Source: Bacteroidota bacterium
GTDB lineage: Bacteria; Bacteroidota; Bacteroidia; AKYH767-A; JABDAW01
Direction: 5' to 3'
Length of the DNA: 6,714 nucleotides
NCBI GenBank assembly: GCA_023251595.1
Contig: JAHEYM010000227.1
Span: 1 to 6,714, forward strand
Shown here piece after piece: positions 5,516-6,714 of this stretch. The translations under genes and the position numbers were made by a program. The notes beneath the pieces were generated by a model. The model worked only from the letters and a program-made list of their open reading frames with translations, did no database searches and was not told where the DNA came from. Numbering within the stretch: the first letter of the stretch is position 1; every line of letters begins with the position of its first letter.

Positions 5516-5580
5516 CCCTTCCCATATTTCCTCCCCATTTGGGGAGGCTAGGTGGGGTTGGGGAAGGGGCGGGGATGGGG
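5516..5580. repeat. G/C-rich hairpin repeat element upstream of fmt
   Basis: Inner hairpin CCTCCCC (5530-5536), loop ATTT, GGGGAGG (5541-5547). Outer stem CCCTTCCC (5516-5523) with GGGAAGGG (5561-5568). The element ends exactly where the TAA stop of the broken lipoprotein gene begins (5581-5583). Its strong G/C strand bias contrasts with the AT-rich surroundings. CTCCCCATTTGGGGAG-type elements are recurrent in Bacteroidota intergenic DNA. Confidence 0.8.
5554..5580 (+). other. Potential G-quadruplex: five GGGG tracts with 1-2 nt loops
   Basis: GGGG occurs at 5554-5557, 5560-5563, 5566-5569, 5571-5574 and 5577-5580, separated by TT, AA, C and AT. Five four-G tracts with such short loops are a strong intramolecular quadruplex motif. 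The G-rich strand is the template strand for both flanking minus-strand genes, so the RNA would be C-rich. It competes with the outer stem of the same repeat for bases 5561-5568. Confidence 0.7.
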
Positions 5581-5961
5581 TTATTCCCTCTCCTTCATGT
5601 CCAACACCTGAACATGTACACCCGCCATGCAAACGCTCATCCGGTTTTGTTGCTGAAACTTCACCCAAATCTTTTTCTCCCTTACACGAAATACCGGTGG
5701 GATACTATCCGGTTCTAATTTCTTTCCGTCTGCCAGTTCGATCAAAAATCCGCAACCTGAAACTTCACTATAATCGATGATCTTTGCGGGTGTATATTTA
5801 AGTGCTTCGTAATTTATAGAGTCTTTAATCGGGCGGGGTCACTCGACTGTTTTTACTGGTACGGGTTTATCATTTATCGGTTTTGAAGCAACAGGTTTCC
5901 GATGACATGCCATCAAACCACAAATTAATATTATTGGAATTAATAATTTTAATATTTTCAT
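5581..5961 (-). pseudogene. Small lipoprotein gene interrupted by one in-frame TGA
   Basis: From ATG 5961, 127 codons stay in a single frame to TAA 5581-5583 with one interruption, TGA at codon 41 (5839-5841). Residues 1-19 form a lipoprotein signal, MKILKLLIPIILICGLMAC, with lipobox LMAC and lipidated C19. After the TGA the frame carries 85 codons of apparently normal protein: ALKYTPAKIID, SGCGFLIELADGKKLEPDSI, KKIWVKFQQQNRMSVCMAG. I recognise this as a conserved small Bacteroidota lipoprotein type, with a CG[FW]-I-L/E-DG-LEP core and an MSVCMAG-like end, function unknown. C70 and C111 are its conserved cysteines. No frameshift is needed, only one base change (for example CGA to TGA). It may be a recent nonsense mutation, a sequencing error or, less likely, readthrough. 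The 3' end abuts the G-rich repeat. Confidence 0.75.
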
Positions 5962-5990
5962 TTTTTAAATTTCAATGATAAAACCGTACA

Positions 5991-6035
5991 CGATGGACTA
6001 CGTCCACCGCTGACATATTGAACCCTTTCAGGGTT
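5991..6035. repeat. Bacteroidota-type intergenic repeat with two small hairpins
   Basis: TGGAC-TAC-GTCCA (5994-6006) is followed, after CCGCTGACATATTG, by AACCCT-TTC-AGGGTT (6021-6035). The sequence, a GGACTACGTCC-type half joined to an AACCCTTTCAGGGTT half, is one I recognise as a recurrent intergenic repeat in Bacteroidota. It lies between the MATE gene's 3' end and the lipoprotein start, and could form a weak terminator-like structure on the minus-strand transcript. Nothing else is visible in the 120-bp gap apart from the octamer array at 6054-6081. Confidence 0.65.
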
Positions 6036-6053
6036 TTCGGGAATTTTTATTTT

Positions 6054-6081
6054 TTCATTCTTTCACTCTTTCACTCTTTCA
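6054..6081. repeat. Octamer array at the 3' end of the MATE gene
   Basis: Tandem units TTCATTCT, TTCACTCT, TTCACTCT and a partial TTCA. They are the reverse complement of the GAGTGAAA/GAATGAAA octamers at 3155-3194. The MATE stop codon (TAA, 6082-6084) directly adjoins the array, which supplies an immediate second in-frame TGA. Confidence 0.75.
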
Positions 6082-6714
6082 TTACAACCGTATTGTTTTC
6101 CATTTATTAGTTTTCAAATACCACCACGAGGCACAACCCAAAAGTACCCAATAAAGTATCTCAGCACACCAAACTATAGTTAAGGAAGCTGAAAAAACTT
6201 TTACCGTTACATATAGATATACAAGATACAACATGATCGTGAAGAACTCAATGACTAAAGCTACGGAAGTTGCGCCTGTTCCCGCGACGGAACTCAGCAA
6301 CACCGCAGTAATGGAGAAGGCGATCATCGAAAGTGTTACCACATGAAATACAGGCACCGCATCATCTATAATCGTTTGATCGGAGGTAATTAATCCTAAA
6401 ATAAGTTTTGGAAATAGCACACAAAATCCAACGATGAATAGGGTAGTTAGCAGCGACATGCGAATAATTTTTTTGATGAGCAGCCAAACCTCATCATGTT
6501 TCGTTTGTCCGATAAGATTGCTTACCATTGTATTTGTTGCCATGAAATATGCCCAAATCGGAGTCATAATAATCGTGAGTGCGGATCGGATTACATTCGA
6601 CATTGCCAACGCATGTTTCCCCATTTTTTCTATCAAAATAAAAAACACAAACCATGCGCCCATTGACAAGAAGTGTTGTGCAAATAGTGGCAACGAGAGT
6701 GTTGTGATTTGTCT
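6082..6714 (-). CDS. MATE-family efflux transporter, C-terminal half (partial)
   Basis: 210 residues are visible. The frame stays open to the right edge (RQITTLSLPLFAQHFL...), so the start lies outside the window; an apparent TTG start at 6693 is internal. About six membrane segments are present, matching the C-terminal six-helix lobe of MATE (NorM/DinF-like) antiporters of about 450 aa. SLPLFAQHFLSMGAWFVFF corresponds to the first helix of that lobe. PIWAYFMATNTMVSNLIGQ is the typical conserved P-x(n)-S-x-x-x-G helix region, and PVFHVVTLSMIAFSITAV with GTGAT is the next conserved stretch. MATE proteins export drugs or metabolites using Na+ or H+. The substrate cannot be told here, and without the N-lobe the subfamily is uncertain. 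The tail is short (KTNKWKTIRL), and the stop is followed at once by a second stop from the octamer array. Confidence 0.88.
   Translation of the reverse strand, partial: RQITTLSLPLFAQHFLSMGAWFVFFILIEKMGKHALAMSNVIRSALTIIMTPIWAYFMATNTMVSNLIGQTKHDEVWLLIKKIIRMSLLTTLFIVGFCVLFPKLILGLITSDQTIIDDAVPVFHVVTLSMIAFSITAVLLSSVAGTGATSVALVIEFFTIMLYLVYLYVTVKVFSASLTIVWCAEILYWVLLGCASWWYLKTNKWKTIRL

Noticed and set aside
4705..5538. Several 65-75 codon ORFs on both strands within fmt
   Set aside because: All overlap the conserved Fmt frame; no recognisable domains.
5475..5780. Plus-strand ORF with a signal-like start (MKNLFFYFLL from ATG 5486)
   Set aside because: After the first dozen residues it is translated G-rich repeat and then the antisense of the lipoprotein remnant; no domain-like sequence, and it overlaps the fmt promoter region.
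5839..5841. Selenocysteine or reassigned TGA codon
   Set aside because: TGA acts as an ordinary stop for the cupin gene, Trp uses TGG, the position is in a linker and no obvious selenocysteine-type stem follows; a nonsense mutation or error is simpler.

Overview
The window looks like chromosomal DNA of a Bacteroidota bacterium, probably of the Chitinophagales/Sphingobacteriales type. The reasons are AT-rich DNA, a DUF4294 protein (a family I know only from this phylum), candidate promoters of the TAnnTTTG type, secreted proteins with short signal peptides ending in a Q (FGQ, FSQ, HAQ, KAQ), and dense intergenic repeats of kinds common in this phylum. The genetic code appears standard: TGA ends the cupin gene inside an ATGA overlap, and Trp is TGG.

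Layout, left to right. A secreted TPR protein (3-1067, -) and a small secreted lipocalin-like protein (1139-1570, -) come first. Next is a gene-poor gap (1571-1887). It holds a 45-codon remnant of a c-type cytochrome (1635-1772, -), a perfect 22-bp palindrome (1807-1828) and a candidate promoter. DUF4294 (1888-2499, +) is the only plus-strand gene. It converges on a DUF5698/DUF2179 membrane protein (2520-3110, -), and a 28-bp palindrome between them supplies both TAG stops. Then follow a Sir2-family deacylase (3216-3920, -) overlapping a secreted cupin (3917-4318, -) by 4 bp, and methionyl-tRNA formyltransferase fmt (4494-5453, -, apparently TTG start). A small lipoprotein gene broken by one in-frame TGA (5581-5961, -) is next, and the C-terminal half of a MATE-type transporter (6082-6714, -) runs off the right edge.

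Functionally this is a loose set of housekeeping and envelope genes, not a pathway. Only cupin-sir2 looks translationally coupled. I see no defence system, transposase, CRISPR array, tRNA or rRNA.

The unusual part lies between the genes. At least five unrelated repeat types fill the junctions: a TAGAGACGTT palindrome, heptamer/octamer arrays, a branched hairpin element, a G-rich element and a GGAC/AACCCT double hairpin. They repeatedly sit exactly on gene 3' ends, and several supply the stop codon or the last codons of the gene beside them. The other items worth attention are the cytochrome remnant, the TGA-broken lipoprotein gene, a five-tract G-quadruplex candidate upstream of fmt, and a sirtuin lacking its zinc cysteines.
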